The translations under genes were made by a program, and so were the position numbers. Source: DASYQV01 sp036005125 (GTDB taxonomy: Bacteria > Acidobacteriota > Vicinamibacteria > Vicinamibacterales > UBA2999). Taken from it: DNA of 32,549 bases. A model generated the notes under the pieces. That model saw only the letters and a program-made list of their open reading frames with translations. It made no database searches and had not been told where the DNA came from. Location: the NCBI GenBank assembly GCA_036005125.1, contig DASYQV010000185.1, positions 1 through 32,549 on the forward strand, in the 5' to 3' direction. Below, in pieces: positions 15,803-23,795 of the stretch (position 1 is its first letter; every line of letters starts with the position of its first letter).

Positions 15803-17620
15803 ATGCCGATCCACGCACTCAAGGAACAGATCAACCGGCTGCCCGAGCAGCCCGGGGTCTACCTGTGGATCAACGAGGCAGGGGACACGATTTACGTCGG
15901 CAAGGCGCGCGCGCTGCGCGACCGGGTCCGCAGCTACTTCGCCGCGTACGGCCTCAGTCCGAGGCATGACGCGCTGCTCGACGAGATCGCGCGGCTGGAG
16001 GTCATCGTCACCGACTCGGTGATGGAGGCGCTCGCGCTCGAGAACAACCTGATCAAGCATCGCACGCCGAAATACAACATCCTGCTGCGCGACGACAAGA
16101 ACTATCCTTACCTGCAGCTGACGACGAGCGAGCCGTTTCCGCGCGTCCTGGTCGCGCGCCGCGTCGAGCGCGACGGCGACTTCTACGCGGGGCCGTTCCT
16201 GCCCGCGAAGCTGGCGCGGCGGACGATGGCGCTGTCGCACCAGCTGTTCGGGATCCGGTCGTGCAACGAGGTGATCACGGGTCAGCGCGGGCGGCCGTGC
16301 CTTGAGTACGACATCAAGCGGTGCGCCGCGCCGTGTGTCGCGGAGATCTGCAGCGCAGAACGATACGGAGAGGCCGTGGCGAATACGAAGCTGCTGCTGG
16401 AGGGCCGCAACGATGAGCTCGTCGAGACGCTGCGCGAGCGCATGGTGAGCGCCGCCGAGGGCGAGCGCTTCGAGGAGGCCGCGCAGCTTCGCGATGCAAT
16501 GAAGACCGTCCAGATCCTGCGCGACCGTCAACAGAAGGTGGCGACGGCCGGGCTCGGCGATCGGGACGTGTTCGGCCTCAAGGTCGGGCCGAGCGGCGGC
16601 GTCATCCAGGTGTTCGCGATGCGCGGCGGCCGCGTGGTCGAGCGTGTCGAGTTGGCGACCGACCCGGGCGGCGTTGCGGGCGGAGACGCAGACGTGCTGC
16701 AGGCGGCGCTCGAGCAGTTCTACGAGCTGCGCACGCCGCCGTCGGAAATCCACCTGCCCGCCGAAATCGAGGATTCCGAGGCGATGGAGGCGTGGCTCTC
16801 GGCGCGCGTCGGACGGCGCGTGAAGCTCGTGGTGCCGCAGCGCGGCGACAAGCGCGCGCTCGTCGAGCTCGCCACCCGCAACGCCGAGCTCTCATACCGT
16901 ACGCGTTTCAACGAGATCATCGCGGCGCACTTCGAAGCGCTCGAGACGCTGCGGAGCGTGCTCGGCCTCCCGGCCATTCCGCGCCGCATCGATTGCTTCG
17001 ATATCTCCACGATTCAGGGCAGCGAGACCGTGGCGGCGATGGTCGTCTGCGAAGACGGCCGCATGCGGAAGAGCGAGTACCGGAAATTCCGGATCCGCGG
17101 CCCGCGCACGGAGTTCGGGGCCGACGATTTCGCGGCGATGCGCGAGGTCGTGCAGCGGCGCTACCGGAAAGTGCTCGAGGAGGGCGGGCCGTTCCCGGAT
17201 CTGATTCTGATCGACGGCGGCAAAGGACAGCTCTCGGCGGCGTATGAGGCGCTGGAGCAGATCGGGCTGGGCAATCTCGTCGCCGTCGGGATTGCCAAGA
17301 AAGAGGAGCTGCTCTTCACGCGCGATCGGCTCGAGCCGGTCGCGCTCGGCGAGCAGGATCCGGCCCTCCTGCTCATCCAGCGGATTCGCGATGAAGCGCA
17401 CCGGTTCGCGGTGACGTTCCACCGCCGGGCGCGCACGATGCGCGACCTGCGCTCCGAGCTCGATGCCGTGCCCGGCATCGGTCCGCGCCGCCGCCGCGCG
17501 CTGCTGAAGGCATTCGGCAGCCTCGCGGGCGTCCGCCGAGCGACGCGCGAAGAGCTCGACTCGGTCGTCGGCGCCAAGGTCGCCGCAGCGGTCATCGATT
17601 ATTTCGCGCGCGTCACATGA
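15803..17620 (+). CDS. uvrC: UvrABC excinuclease subunit C
   Basis: UvrC makes both incisions in nucleotide excision repair. The 605-residue protein is full length. The GIY-YIG domain is at the N-terminus (GVY at 18-20 and YVG at 31-33). The four cysteines C154, C166, C174 and C178 have the same spacing as the iron-sulfur ligands reported for E. coli UvrC. A UVR motif (about 205-240, RFEEAAQLRD) contacts UvrB. The RNase H-like domain has IDCFDIS, LIDGGKGQL and DEAHRFAVTFHR carrying the catalytic Asp and His residues. A helix-hairpin-helix (VPGIGPRRRRALLKAFGS) ends the protein. ATG 15803 gives the standard start. uvrA is 12 kb upstream; uvrB is not in the window. Confidence 0.97.
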   Translation: MPIHALKEQINRLPEQPGVYLWINEAGDTIYVGKARALRDRVRSYFAAYGLSPRHDALLDEIARLEVIVTDSVMEALALENNLIKHRTPKYNILLRDDKNYPYLQLTTSEPFPRVLVARRVERDGDFYAGPFLPAKLARRTMALSHQLFGIRSCNEVITGQRGRPCLEYDIKRCAAPCVAEICSAERYGEAVANTKLLLEGRNDELVETLRERMVSAAEGERFEEAAQLRDAMKTVQILRDRQQKVATAGLGDRDVFGLKVGPSGGVIQVFAMRGGRVVERVELATDPGGVAGGDADVLQAALEQFYELRTPPSEIHLPAEIEDSEAMEAWLSARVGRRVKLVVPQRGDKRALVELATRNAELSYRTRFNEIIAAHFEALETLRSVLGLPAIPRRIDCFDISTIQGSETVAAMVVCEDGRMRKSEYRKFRIRGPRTEFGADDFAAMREVVQRRYRKVLEEGGPFPDLILIDGGKGQLSAAYEALEQIGLGNLVAVGIAKKEELLFTRDRLEPVALGEQDPALLLIQRIRDEAHRFAVTFHRRARTMRDLRSELDAVPGIGPRRRRALLKAFGSLAGVRRATREELDSVVGAKVAAAVIDYFARVT

Positions 17621-17648
17621 GCAATGCCTGCATCAGAATCATTTGTAG

Positions 17649-17718
17649 CCGCGCGTCTTCAGACCCGCGGTCACCAGAATCAGGCCCGTAGCCCGAAGCC
17701 GGAAGCCCGCAGTCCGAG
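17649..17718. repeat. Hairpin plus heptamer array after uvrC
   Basis: A 22-base imperfect palindrome at 17649-17670 has core GTCT-TC-AGAC and outer CCGCG/CGCGG. It is followed at about 17681-17718 by heptamers GTAGCCC, GAAGCCG, GAAGCCC, GCAGTCC. Only one array arm is present. It lies between the uvrC stop and the M50 protease gene. Confidence 0.65.
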
Positions 17719-17725
17719 ATAACTG

Positions 17726-17734
17726 TGCTAGGCT
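17726..17734 (+). promoter_or_regulatory. Extended -10 candidate before the M50 protease gene
   Basis: TG-C-TAGGCT fits an extended -10 box and ends 10 bases before the TTG start, so the transcript would be nearly leaderless. No convincing -35 is visible. Confidence 0.35.
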
Positions 17735-17744
17735 CAGAATTCTC

Positions 17745-18398
17745 TTGCCGAACATCGATTTCGCTCAGGTCTTCATCTCGTTCCTCGTTCTGCTCTTCTC
17801 CCTGACCGTCCACGAAGCGGCGCACGCGTGGTCGGCAGATCGATTGGGCGACTCGACCGCGCGCCTGCTCGGCCGTGTGTCGCTCAACCCGGCCGTGCAT
17901 GTTGACCCGATCGGGACCGTGTTGTTCCCATTGATCGCGCTGCTGACCAACCTGCCGGTGATTGGCTGGGCGAAGCCGGTGCCCGTGAATATCCCGAACC
18001 TCCGCGGCCAGTGGCGAGAGAAGTACATGGTGATTGCCGCCGCCGGGCCGGCCAGCAACGTCGTGCTCGCGGTGATCGCGTCGCTGGTGCTGCGTGCGAT
18101 CGCCCCGACCTCAGCCGATGCGCTCGAGGGAGGCCAGGTGTCGGTCGGCGCGCCGCTCGCCACATTTCTGGAATCCGCGATTTTCATCAACGTGCTCCTG
18201 GCAGTGTTCAACATGGTGCCGGTGCCGCCGCTCGACGGAGGCAACGTGCTGGCGGGCTTGCTGCGCGGACCGGCCGGTGCGGCGTTCGAGCGCCTGCGGC
18301 CGTATGGGTTCATGATTCTGTACGCCCTGATGCTGACCGGCGTGTTGACGGCACTCATCACGCCTCCTGCACGGTTCCTCCTTTCGCTGCTCCTGTGA
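17745..18398 (+). CDS. M50-family site-2 protease-like membrane metalloprotease
   Basis: The 217-residue membrane protein has the zinc motif H23-E24-AA-H27 in a hydrophobic helix and the third ligand in PPLDGG (D164, preceded by FNMVPVP). Together they define the compact S2P/FtsH-unrelated M50 group (YwhC-like), which cleaves within membranes. Five or six hydrophobic segments cover most of the length and no PDZ domain is present. The proposed start is TTG 17745, which gives the usual short N-terminus; a later ATG would remove the first helix. The stop overlaps the trpS ATG (TGATG), so they are co-translated. An M50 protease before trpS and scpAB is a common order in several phyla. The substrate is unknown. 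Confidence 0.9.
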   Translation: MPNIDFAQVFISFLVLLFSLTVHEAAHAWSADRLGDSTARLLGRVSLNPAVHVDPIGTVLFPLIALLTNLPVIGWAKPVPVNIPNLRGQWREKYMVIAAAGPASNVVLAVIASLVLRAIAPTSADALEGGQVSVGAPLATFLESAIFINVLLAVFNMVPVPPLDGGNVLAGLLRGPAGAAFERLRPYGFMILYALMLTGVLTALITPPARFLLSLLL

Positions 18399-19390
18399 TG
18401 TCGAAACCTCGAGTCGTTTCCGGCATGCGGCCGACGGGCAAACTGCACCTCGGTCACCTGATGGGCGCGCTCAAGAACTGGGTGCCGCTCCAGGAACAGC
18501 ACGACTGTTTTTATTTCGTCGCCGACTGGCACGCGCTGACCAGCGAGTATGCGAACACGCAGCCGATCACCGGTTACGCGCTCGACAATCTCGCCGACTG
18601 GATTGCGGCCGGCGTCGATCCGGAGCGCAGCACGATCTTCGTGCAGTCGCTCGTGTCGGAACACGCCGAGCTGGCTCTGCTGCTGTCGATGGTTGTCCCG
18701 ATTCCATGGCTCGAACGCGTCCCGACGTACAAGGAACAGCGGGAGCAGCTCACGGACAAGGACCTCTCGACGGTGGGCTTCCTCAGTTACCCGTTGCTGC
18801 AGACGGCCGACGTCACGATGTATGACGCGCGATTCGTCCCGGTGGGCGAGGACCAGGTTGCGCACCTGGAGCTCTCCAGAGAGGTCGTGCGGCGGTTCAA
18901 CCAGTTTTATGGCGAGATTCTCGTTGAGCCGCAGCCGCTCCTGACGCCCGTGCCGCGCCTGCCGGGACTCGACAATCGCAAGATGAGCAAGAGTTACGGC
19001 AACACCATCAATCTCAGCGACGATGCGGAGACGGTGACGAAGAAAGTGCGCCAGATGTACACGGATCCCAAACGGATTCGCGCCGATATCCCGGGAACCG
19101 TCGAAGGCAACCCGGTCTTCATGTACCATGACGCCTTCAATCCCGATACGGCGCAAGTCGAGGATCTGAAGGCGCGCTACCGCGCAGGCACGGTCGGCGA
19201 CGTCGAGGTGAAGCAGAAGCTGGCGCGCGCGCTGAACGCCATGCTGGAACCGATGCGCGAGCGCCGCGCCGAGGTCATGGCGAGGCCCGAGCGCATCCGC
19301 GAGATCGCGGTCGAAGGGTCCAAGAAGGCGCGTGCGGTCGCGCACGAGACGATGGAGCGCGTGCGGGACGCTGTCAGGCTGCGCTATTAG
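18398..19390 (+). CDS. trpS: Tryptophanyl-tRNA synthetase
   Basis: TrpRS charges tRNA-Trp. The 330-residue class I synthetase has the HIGH-type motif TGKLHLGHL (13-21), the KMSKS motif at 195-199, and the family blocks DWHALTSEY, GEDQVAHLELSREVVRRFN and PGLDNRKMSKS. Length is normal for the bacterial enzyme. The start ATG shares a base with the M50 protease stop, so no independent Shine-Dalgarno sequence is needed. It is followed after 45 bases by scpA in the same direction. Confidence 0.97.
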   Translation: MSKPRVVSGMRPTGKLHLGHLMGALKNWVPLQEQHDCFYFVADWHALTSEYANTQPITGYALDNLADWIAAGVDPERSTIFVQSLVSEHAELALLLSMVVPIPWLERVPTYKEQREQLTDKDLSTVGFLSYPLLQTADVTMYDARFVPVGEDQVAHLELSREVVRRFNQFYGEILVEPQPLLTPVPRLPGLDNRKMSKSYGNTINLSDDAETVTKKVRQMYTDPKRIRADIPGTVEGNPVFMYHDAFNPDTAQVEDLKARYRAGTVGDVEVKQKLARALNAMLEPMRERRAEVMARPERIREIAVEGSKKARAVAHETMERVRDAVRLRY

Positions 19391-19435
19391 CCGACTTTCG
19401 TGGCCGAACATCTCTTCGTGGCGACTGGAACGTGA

Positions 19436-20233
19436 GTGACTGAACGTCCGGAAGAATTCGAATCGTCGCCCGACGCGTACAACGTCAAGCTCGAGACGTT
19501 CGAGGGCCCTCTCGACCTGCTGATTCACCTCATCAGGAAGAACGAGGTGAACGTCTGCGACATTCCGATCGCGCTCATCACCGACCAGTACCTCTCGTAC
19601 CTCGATCTGATGCAGGAGCTCAACCTCGATGTCGCGGGCGAGTTCCTCGTCATGGCCGCCACGCTGATTCACATCAAGTCTCGAATGCTGCTGCCCCGGC
19701 CCGCGCCCGAGGACGAGGCGGGAGCGGAAGAGGATCCGCGTGAAGCGCTCGTGCGCCGGCTGCTCGAGCATCAGAAGTACAAGGCTGCGGCGGAGCTTCT
19801 GCACGACCGCGAGACGCTACGCAGCGCCCAGTGGATGCGTCCGGATTCGCGTGTGGCCGACGCGGCAGGCGACGCGTACGAGCCCGAGCTCGAGGTGGAT
19901 CTTTTCAGCCTGCTCGCGGCGTTCAGGGGTGTGCTCGAGCGGGCGAAGCACCGGCCCAGGGTGGTGCTGCCGCCGGAGCAGATCTCGATCGAGCTCCGCA
20001 TCGAACAACTGCTCGACCGCCTTTCGGAAACCGAGGCGTGCGGCTTCGAAGACCTCTTCACCGACGGCGACGGATCGCGGCCGTTCCTGATCGTCACGTT
20101 CCTGGCGATCCTCGAGATGATTCGGCTGAACCTGATTCGCGTGTTCCAGGCGGGCGCGTTCGGGGCGATCCGTATCTACAAGCGCGCGCGTCCCGCCGGG
20201 GCGCCGCATCCGATTGGCGATCCGCAGTCGTAG
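19436..20233 (+). CDS. scpA: Segregation and condensation protein A
   Basis: ScpA is the kleisin that bridges SMC heads in the bacterial condensin complex. The 265-residue protein begins with YNVKLETFEGPLDLLIHLIRK, the usual ScpA start, and contains the N-terminal helical block binding SMC (LTDQYLSYLDL-like, here ITDQYLSYLDLMQ) and IKSRMLLPRP. The C-terminal winged helix (about 200-250) includes FLAILEMIRLNLIRVFQ. GTG 19436 is the start; an N-terminal acidic stretch of about 14 residues precedes the conserved part. scpB follows after 27 bases. smc is not in the window. Confidence 0.95.
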   Translation: MTERPEEFESSPDAYNVKLETFEGPLDLLIHLIRKNEVNVCDIPIALITDQYLSYLDLMQELNLDVAGEFLVMAATLIHIKSRMLLPRPAPEDEAGAEEDPREALVRRLLEHQKYKAAAELLHDRETLRSAQWMRPDSRVADAAGDAYEPELEVDLFSLLAAFRGVLERAKHRPRVVLPPEQISIELRIEQLLDRLSETEACGFEDLFTDGDGSRPFLIVTFLAILEMIRLNLIRVFQAGAFGAIRIYKRARPAGAPHPIGDPQS

Positions 20234-20260
20234 GGGCCGGCTCGAACCGCGGAACCAGAC

Positions 20261-20935
20261 ATGGCAGACGACACAATCCACACGGAAACGGACCCTCTGC
20301 AGTCGGCGGAGCCCGAGACGCCTCTTGGTCTGCCCTCGGCCGAGTTGAAGGCCATCGTCGAGGCGCTGGTGTTCGCGTCGCCCGAACCGCTTACTCCCAA
20401 GATGCTGTTCAAACTGCTGGCGAGCGAACCACGGGAGGACATCGTCGCCGTTATCGACGCGCTCAGGGCGGATTACGAAAACCGCCCCGGCCTGCAGTGG
20501 GTGGAGGTGGCCGGCGGCTACCAGATCGTGACGCGTCCCGAGCTGCACGAATGGGTTCGCCGCCTCTTCCACGAGCGCAGCACGCAAAAGCTCACCGTCC
20601 AGGCGCTCGAGACGCTCTCTGTCATCGCATACAAGCAACCGGTGACGGCGCTGGAAATCGGCGACATTCGCGGTGTCAACACGTCAGGCGTGCTCTCGAC
20701 GCTTCTCGAGCGTCATCTGATCAAGATCGTGGGCCGGAAGAACGTTGTCGGGCGTCCGTTCATGTACGCGACGACGCGGGAGTTCCTGATCCGGTTCGGA
20801 TTGAAGGATTTGACGGACCTTCCGCGAATCGAGGACGTCGCCGACGCGCTCGGGTTCGAGCCACCGGCGGGGCTCGTCGAGCAGTCCCCGCGGGAGGAGA
20901 TGCTGCCGCTCGACGAAGACGAACAGGGTACGTAG
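20261..20935 (+). CDS. scpB: Segregation and condensation protein B
   Basis: ScpB dimers bind ScpA in the SMC complex. The 224-residue protein has two winged-helix domains (about 26-105 and 108-185). Typical blocks are AIVEALVFASPEPLT, GGYQIVTRPE, and LETLSVIAYKQPVTALEIGDIRG, followed by GRPFMYATTREFL. An acidic tail of about 30 residues ends in EDEQGT. The last two codons and the TAG stop (20933-20935) lie in TACGTAGG, the left end of a palindromic repeat. So the natural C-terminus may have been shaped by that repeat. Confidence 0.95.
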   Translation: MADDTIHTETDPLQSAEPETPLGLPSAELKAIVEALVFASPEPLTPKMLFKLLASEPREDIVAVIDALRADYENRPGLQWVEVAGGYQIVTRPELHEWVRRLFHERSTQKLTVQALETLSVIAYKQPVTALEIGDIRGVNTSGVLSTLLERHLIKIVGRKNVVGRPFMYATTREFLIRFGLKDLTDLPRIEDVADALGFEPPAGLVEQSPREEMLPLDEDEQGT

Positions 20936-21015
20936 GCCGGGTCTTTAGACCCGGCGCAAGTGTCTGAGCCGCATCTAAAGATGCGGCCTACGTACGAAGA
21001 TGCGGCCTACGTACG
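20929..21015. repeat. Composite palindromic repeat between convergent scpB and rluB
   Basis: TACGTAGG (20929) leads into the palindrome GCCGGGTCTTTAGACCCGGC (20936-20955). A second palindrome, GCCGCATCTAAAGATGCGGC (20968-20987), follows, then CTACGTACG and a half-copy ending in CTACGTACG (21015). The element supplies TAG stops to scpB on the plus strand (20933-20935) and to rluB on the minus strand (21007-21009). Confidence 0.88.
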
Positions 21016-21747
21016 TTCGTTGGTCGGGCGCGCAGCCCTTCGGAGTCTGGTGATCTCTTCAGCCGAGAGCTCGCGCCATTCGCCGGGTTTGAGGCGGCGA
21101 TCGGAAATCGGTCCGATGCGCGTACGTTTGAGCCGCTGCACCGGATGGCCGACCGCCTCGCACATCCGCCGCACCTGGCGGTTGCGTCCTTCTCGAATCG
21201 TTATCTGCAGTACGCCGTCGCGATCGCTGCGGCCGGCGTTGAGAAGCTTCACATCGGCCGGCCGCGTACGCCGGCCATCGAGAGAAATGCCGGTGCGCAG
21301 CTTCTCGATGGCGCGATCATCGGGCATTCCGGCCACGCGCCCCTCATAGGTCCGCTCGATCCCGTGGCGGGGATGGGCGAGCTCGGCCGCGAGCTCACCG
21401 TCGTTGGTGAGCAGCAGCAGTCCTTCGGTGTCGTAGTCGAGCCGGCCGACAGGGTACACGTATTCCCTGACGCCCGCGAGGAGGTCCATCACCGTTGGGC
21501 GTCGCTGCGGATCCGAGCGCGTCGTCACGTAACCGCGTGGCTTGTTGAGCAGGATGTAGCGAAGGCGTTCTGCCGGCCGGATTCGCCGTCCGTCGACGCG
21601 GATGTCGTCACGCGTTGGATCGGCCTTCGTTCCGAGCTCGCGCACCGTCTCGCCGTTGACCGACACGCGGCCTTCCGACATGAGTCGCTCGGCAGCGCGA
21701 CGCGAGGCGACTCCCGCCTGCGCGAGGATTTTCTGGAGACGGATCAT
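21007..21747 (-). CDS. rluB: 23S rRNA pseudouridine synthase, RluB/RsuA family
   Basis: The 246-residue protein has an N-terminal S4 RNA-binding domain (RLQKILAQAGVASRRAAERLM, residues 3-23 onward) and the RsuA-type catalytic block GRLDYDTEGLLLLTNDG with D104 as the catalytic aspartate. It ends with the conserved GRNRQVRRMCEAVGHPV. This family converts a uridine to pseudouridine in rRNA; the large-subunit RluB type is favoured by length and by linkage to scpAB, but substrate choice is not proven. In many bacteria rluB is co-directional after scpB; here it is inverted. The last codons and the TAG stop lie in the palindromic repeat. Confidence 0.93.
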   Translation of the reverse strand: MIRLQKILAQAGVASRRAAERLMSEGRVSVNGETVRELGTKADPTRDDIRVDGRRIRPAERLRYILLNKPRGYVTTRSDPQRRPTVMDLLAGVREYVYPVGRLDYDTEGLLLLTNDGELAAELAHPRHGIERTYEGRVAGMPDDRAIEKLRTGISLDGRRTRPADVKLLNAGRSDRDGVLQITIREGRNRQVRRMCEAVGHPVQRLKRTRIGPISDRRLKPGEWRELSAEEITRLRRAARPTNERT

Positions 21748-21748
21748 T

Positions 21749-21824
21749 ACAGGCTAACGGGCTCCAGGCTGCGGCCGTCAGGATGGGGCTTCGGACTCCG
21801 GCTGGCCTGTAGCCCGTAGCCTGT
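21749..21824. repeat. Inverted repeat with GTAGCC(T/C) heptamers between the hydrolase gene and rluB
   Basis: ACAGGCTAACGGGCT (21749-21763) and AGCCCGTAGCCTGT (21811-21824) are reverse complements with a one-base indel. The right side reads as heptamers CCTGTAG, CCCGTAG, CCTGTAG. It fills the 86-base gap after the hydrolase 3' end. Confidence 0.75.
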
Positions 21825-21833
21825 AGCGCGTTC

Positions 21834-23015
21834 TCACTGCCGGAGCACGTCGGCCCAGAACAGCACGAGCTTCAACGTTTCCGACGCGGCTGCCGACCTG
21901 TCGACTTCGGCGTGCGTGATCAGGCGGCTGAGGAGCAGGCGGACGTGTGCCTTTCCCTCCAGGTGACGCGTCAGAATCACGGACTCAGCGGCGGGAATCA
22001 CCGTATCGTCGGCTCCGTGCAGCAGGTACACAGGCGCGGCCGGTGCGGAGGCACGCTCCGGCGAGAGTGACGGGTCTCCACCGACGTCGATAACGTGCGG
22101 CAGCAAGACTGGGCCGAGCGCTTTCACGTTGCGATCGTTCACGTACTTAAGGTACGTGGCCGAAGGCTCCGGCAGCGCCTTCACCATGTCACGTGCCTTG
22201 GCAAAGGTCTCGTTTGCCTGCTTCATGTCGACGAGTGTGAGCTGTGAGGCCAGCAGGAAGGTGCCGACGCCGTCGCGCAGCGGCTGGACCTGCTCGGCCG
22301 GCACCACACCACGGTCCGCAAAGAAGTACAAGAGGACAGCGACGCCATAGTCGTGCGGCGGATGTGTTTCCAATCCATCGACGTGCGGCGCCTCGCCCGT
22401 GCAGAGATACCGCATCACCCGTGGCAGGTCGGCGTGACCGCCGAACGACAGCACGAACGCCGTGCGGTCGCGAACGGATGGCCGCCCTGCCGCGACCGTC
22501 GAGAGTCCTCCCGCGAAGCTGACGCCGACTATGCCGATGCGGCCGTCCGGCGCGAGCTCGGGCCGCCGGGAGAGCCACGCGATGGCGTCCTCGATGACGT
22601 CGGTCGACTGCGGGGTGATCCGATACGCCATCAGATCCGGCAGGGCCATGGTCATCACCGCCAGACCTGTCCCGGCGAGGTCCTTCGCAAGCGCGACCAG
22701 CCGAGTCTCGTCGATTCCGGCCGCATGGATCCCGGGCACAGCAAGGACGGTGCGGGTTATGCGCCCTTCCGGCAGGTACAACCGCGATGGGACGTCGCCG
22801 TAGCGGGTGGGAATGACGCTCGTCGGTTGCACTGTGACGGTGCGGGACTGCTGGTGTGCGAATGCCTCGATTGGGCCGCCAAGGTTCGCGGCGCGCACGA
22901 TGAGCGACGCCGCCCGCGCGTACGGCAGGCTGAAGGTTCCGATCGCGAAGAGCCCCAGCAGAGCGACCACGACGAACGTGACGCGGCGCGCGCGGGTTGT
23001 CATGAGCGATTTCAT
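21834..23015 (-). CDS. Alpha/beta hydrolase-fold protein with N-terminal membrane anchor
   Basis: The 393-residue product has an N-terminal hydrophobic helix (about residues 11-36) that is a signal or membrane anchor. A hydrolase fold follows: GVSFAGG with nucleophile S166, an acid in HGADDTVIP (D336 or D337), and H368 in ITHAEVD. Around 90-130 the sequence VLAVPGIHAAGIDETRLVALA fits the oxyanion-hole region. Dienelactone hydrolase and peptidase S9-like groups share this layout. The substrate is unknown. The start is taken at ATG 23015; ATG 23003 is a close alternative and upstream in-frame codons lack a signal-like start. It lies on the same strand as rluB, separated by an inverted repeat, and is divergent from cmk. 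Confidence 0.8.
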   Translation of the reverse strand: MKSLMTTRARRVTFVVVALLGLFAIGTFSLPYARAASLIVRAANLGGPIEAFAHQQSRTVTVQPTSVIPTRYGDVPSRLYLPEGRITRTVLAVPGIHAAGIDETRLVALAKDLAGTGLAVMTMALPDLMAYRITPQSTDVIEDAIAWLSRRPELAPDGRIGIVGVSFAGGLSTVAAGRPSVRDRTAFVLSFGGHADLPRVMRYLCTGEAPHVDGLETHPPHDYGVAVLLYFFADRGVVPAEQVQPLRDGVGTFLLASQLTLVDMKQANETFAKARDMVKALPEPSATYLKYVNDRNVKALGPVLLPHVIDVGGDPSLSPERASAPAAPVYLLHGADDTVIPAAESVILTRHLEGKAHVRLLLSRLITHAEVDRSAAASETLKLVLFWADVLRQ

Positions 23016-23075
23016 GTTACACCGCGCGCACGCGTACCCCGCGCGAGAAACAGGGTTCTGTGGAGTGCCGGCGGC

Positions 23076-23103
23076 TTGTTGACGCGGCCTCACATGCTAG
23101 ACT
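23076..23103 (+). promoter_or_regulatory. Promoter candidate for cmk
   Basis: TTGTTG (23076-23081) and the extended -10 TG-C-TAGACT (23095-23103) are separated by 16 bases counted to the TAGACT hexamer. The hexamer ends 17 bases before the cmk ATG. Confidence 0.5.
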
Positions 23104-23120
23104 GGCCCGTTCACAGACCC

Positions 23121-23795
23121 ATGAAGAGACCCATCATCGCGATCGATGGACCGTCGGGCGCCGGGAAGGGAACCATCGCCCGCACGCTCGCGCGGACGCT
23201 CGAATATAGGCACGTCGACACCGGCGCGATGTATCGCGCAGTCGGCTGGAAAGCCGTACAGGAAGGCGTTCCGCTCGATGACGAACCGCGCGTTGCCGCC
23301 CTGGCCGACGGGGCGCGTATCGACGTCGAGAGCGATGTCGTTCGTGTTGATGGATTGGATGTCACGCGTGCGATTCGTACGCCCGAGATCGACGCGGCGT
23401 CAACCGCAGTCGCGCGCCTGCCGAAGGTGCGCGAGATCCTCGTCGCCCGTCAACGGGAGTTGGGCGAAGGCGGCGGCGTGGTCATGGAGGGCCGGGACAT
23501 CGGGACAGTGGTCTTCCCCGATGCCGATCTCAAGATTTATCTGGACGCCTCAGCGGAAGAGCGCACGCGCCGGCGACTGCACGATACAGCGCACACGGGC
23601 GGGCAAGCCGGCCACGCGGCGGTCGCGGCGGCCATTGACTCCCGGGACAAGTCGGACACTACGCGCACGGCATCACCGTTGGCGGTTGCCTCGGATGCCC
23701 TGCGCGTGGACACGACCGGAATGTCAATCGATCAGGTCGTGGCGCATGTGCTGTCGCTGGTGCGCGCCAGGCTCTGGGACATTCATGATTCTTGA
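23121..23795 (+). CDS. cmk: Cytidylate kinase
   Basis: Cmk phosphorylates CMP and dCMP. The 224-residue protein has the P-loop IDGPSGAGKGT (8-18), the nucleotide-binding VDTGAMYRAVGWKA (about 33-46), GRDIGTVVFPDADLKIYLDAS, and the RDKSDTTR lid block. All are typical of the bacterial enzyme. ATG 23121 is the family start and follows a promoter-like sequence. The last residues, IHDS, and the TGA stop (23793-23795) are encoded by the ATTCATG heptamer array that starts at 23781. In many bacteria cmk is followed by rpsA, as here, but with a reverse-strand gene in between. Confidence 0.96.
   Translation: MKRPIIAIDGPSGAGKGTIARTLARTLEYRHVDTGAMYRAVGWKAVQEGVPLDDEPRVAALADGARIDVESDVVRVDGLDVTRAIRTPEIDAASTAVARLPKVREILVARQRELGEGGGVVMEGRDIGTVVFPDADLKIYLDASAEERTRRRLHDTAHTGGQAGHAAVAAAIDSRDKSDTTRTASPLAVASDALRVDTTGMSIDQVVAHVLSLVRARLWDIHDS

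Noticed and set aside
17765..19804. A 679-codon open frame on the minus strand across the M50, trpS and scpA genes
   Set aside because: It is antisense to three clearly conserved genes, has no recognisable domain, and long antisense frames are expected in GC-rich coding DNA.
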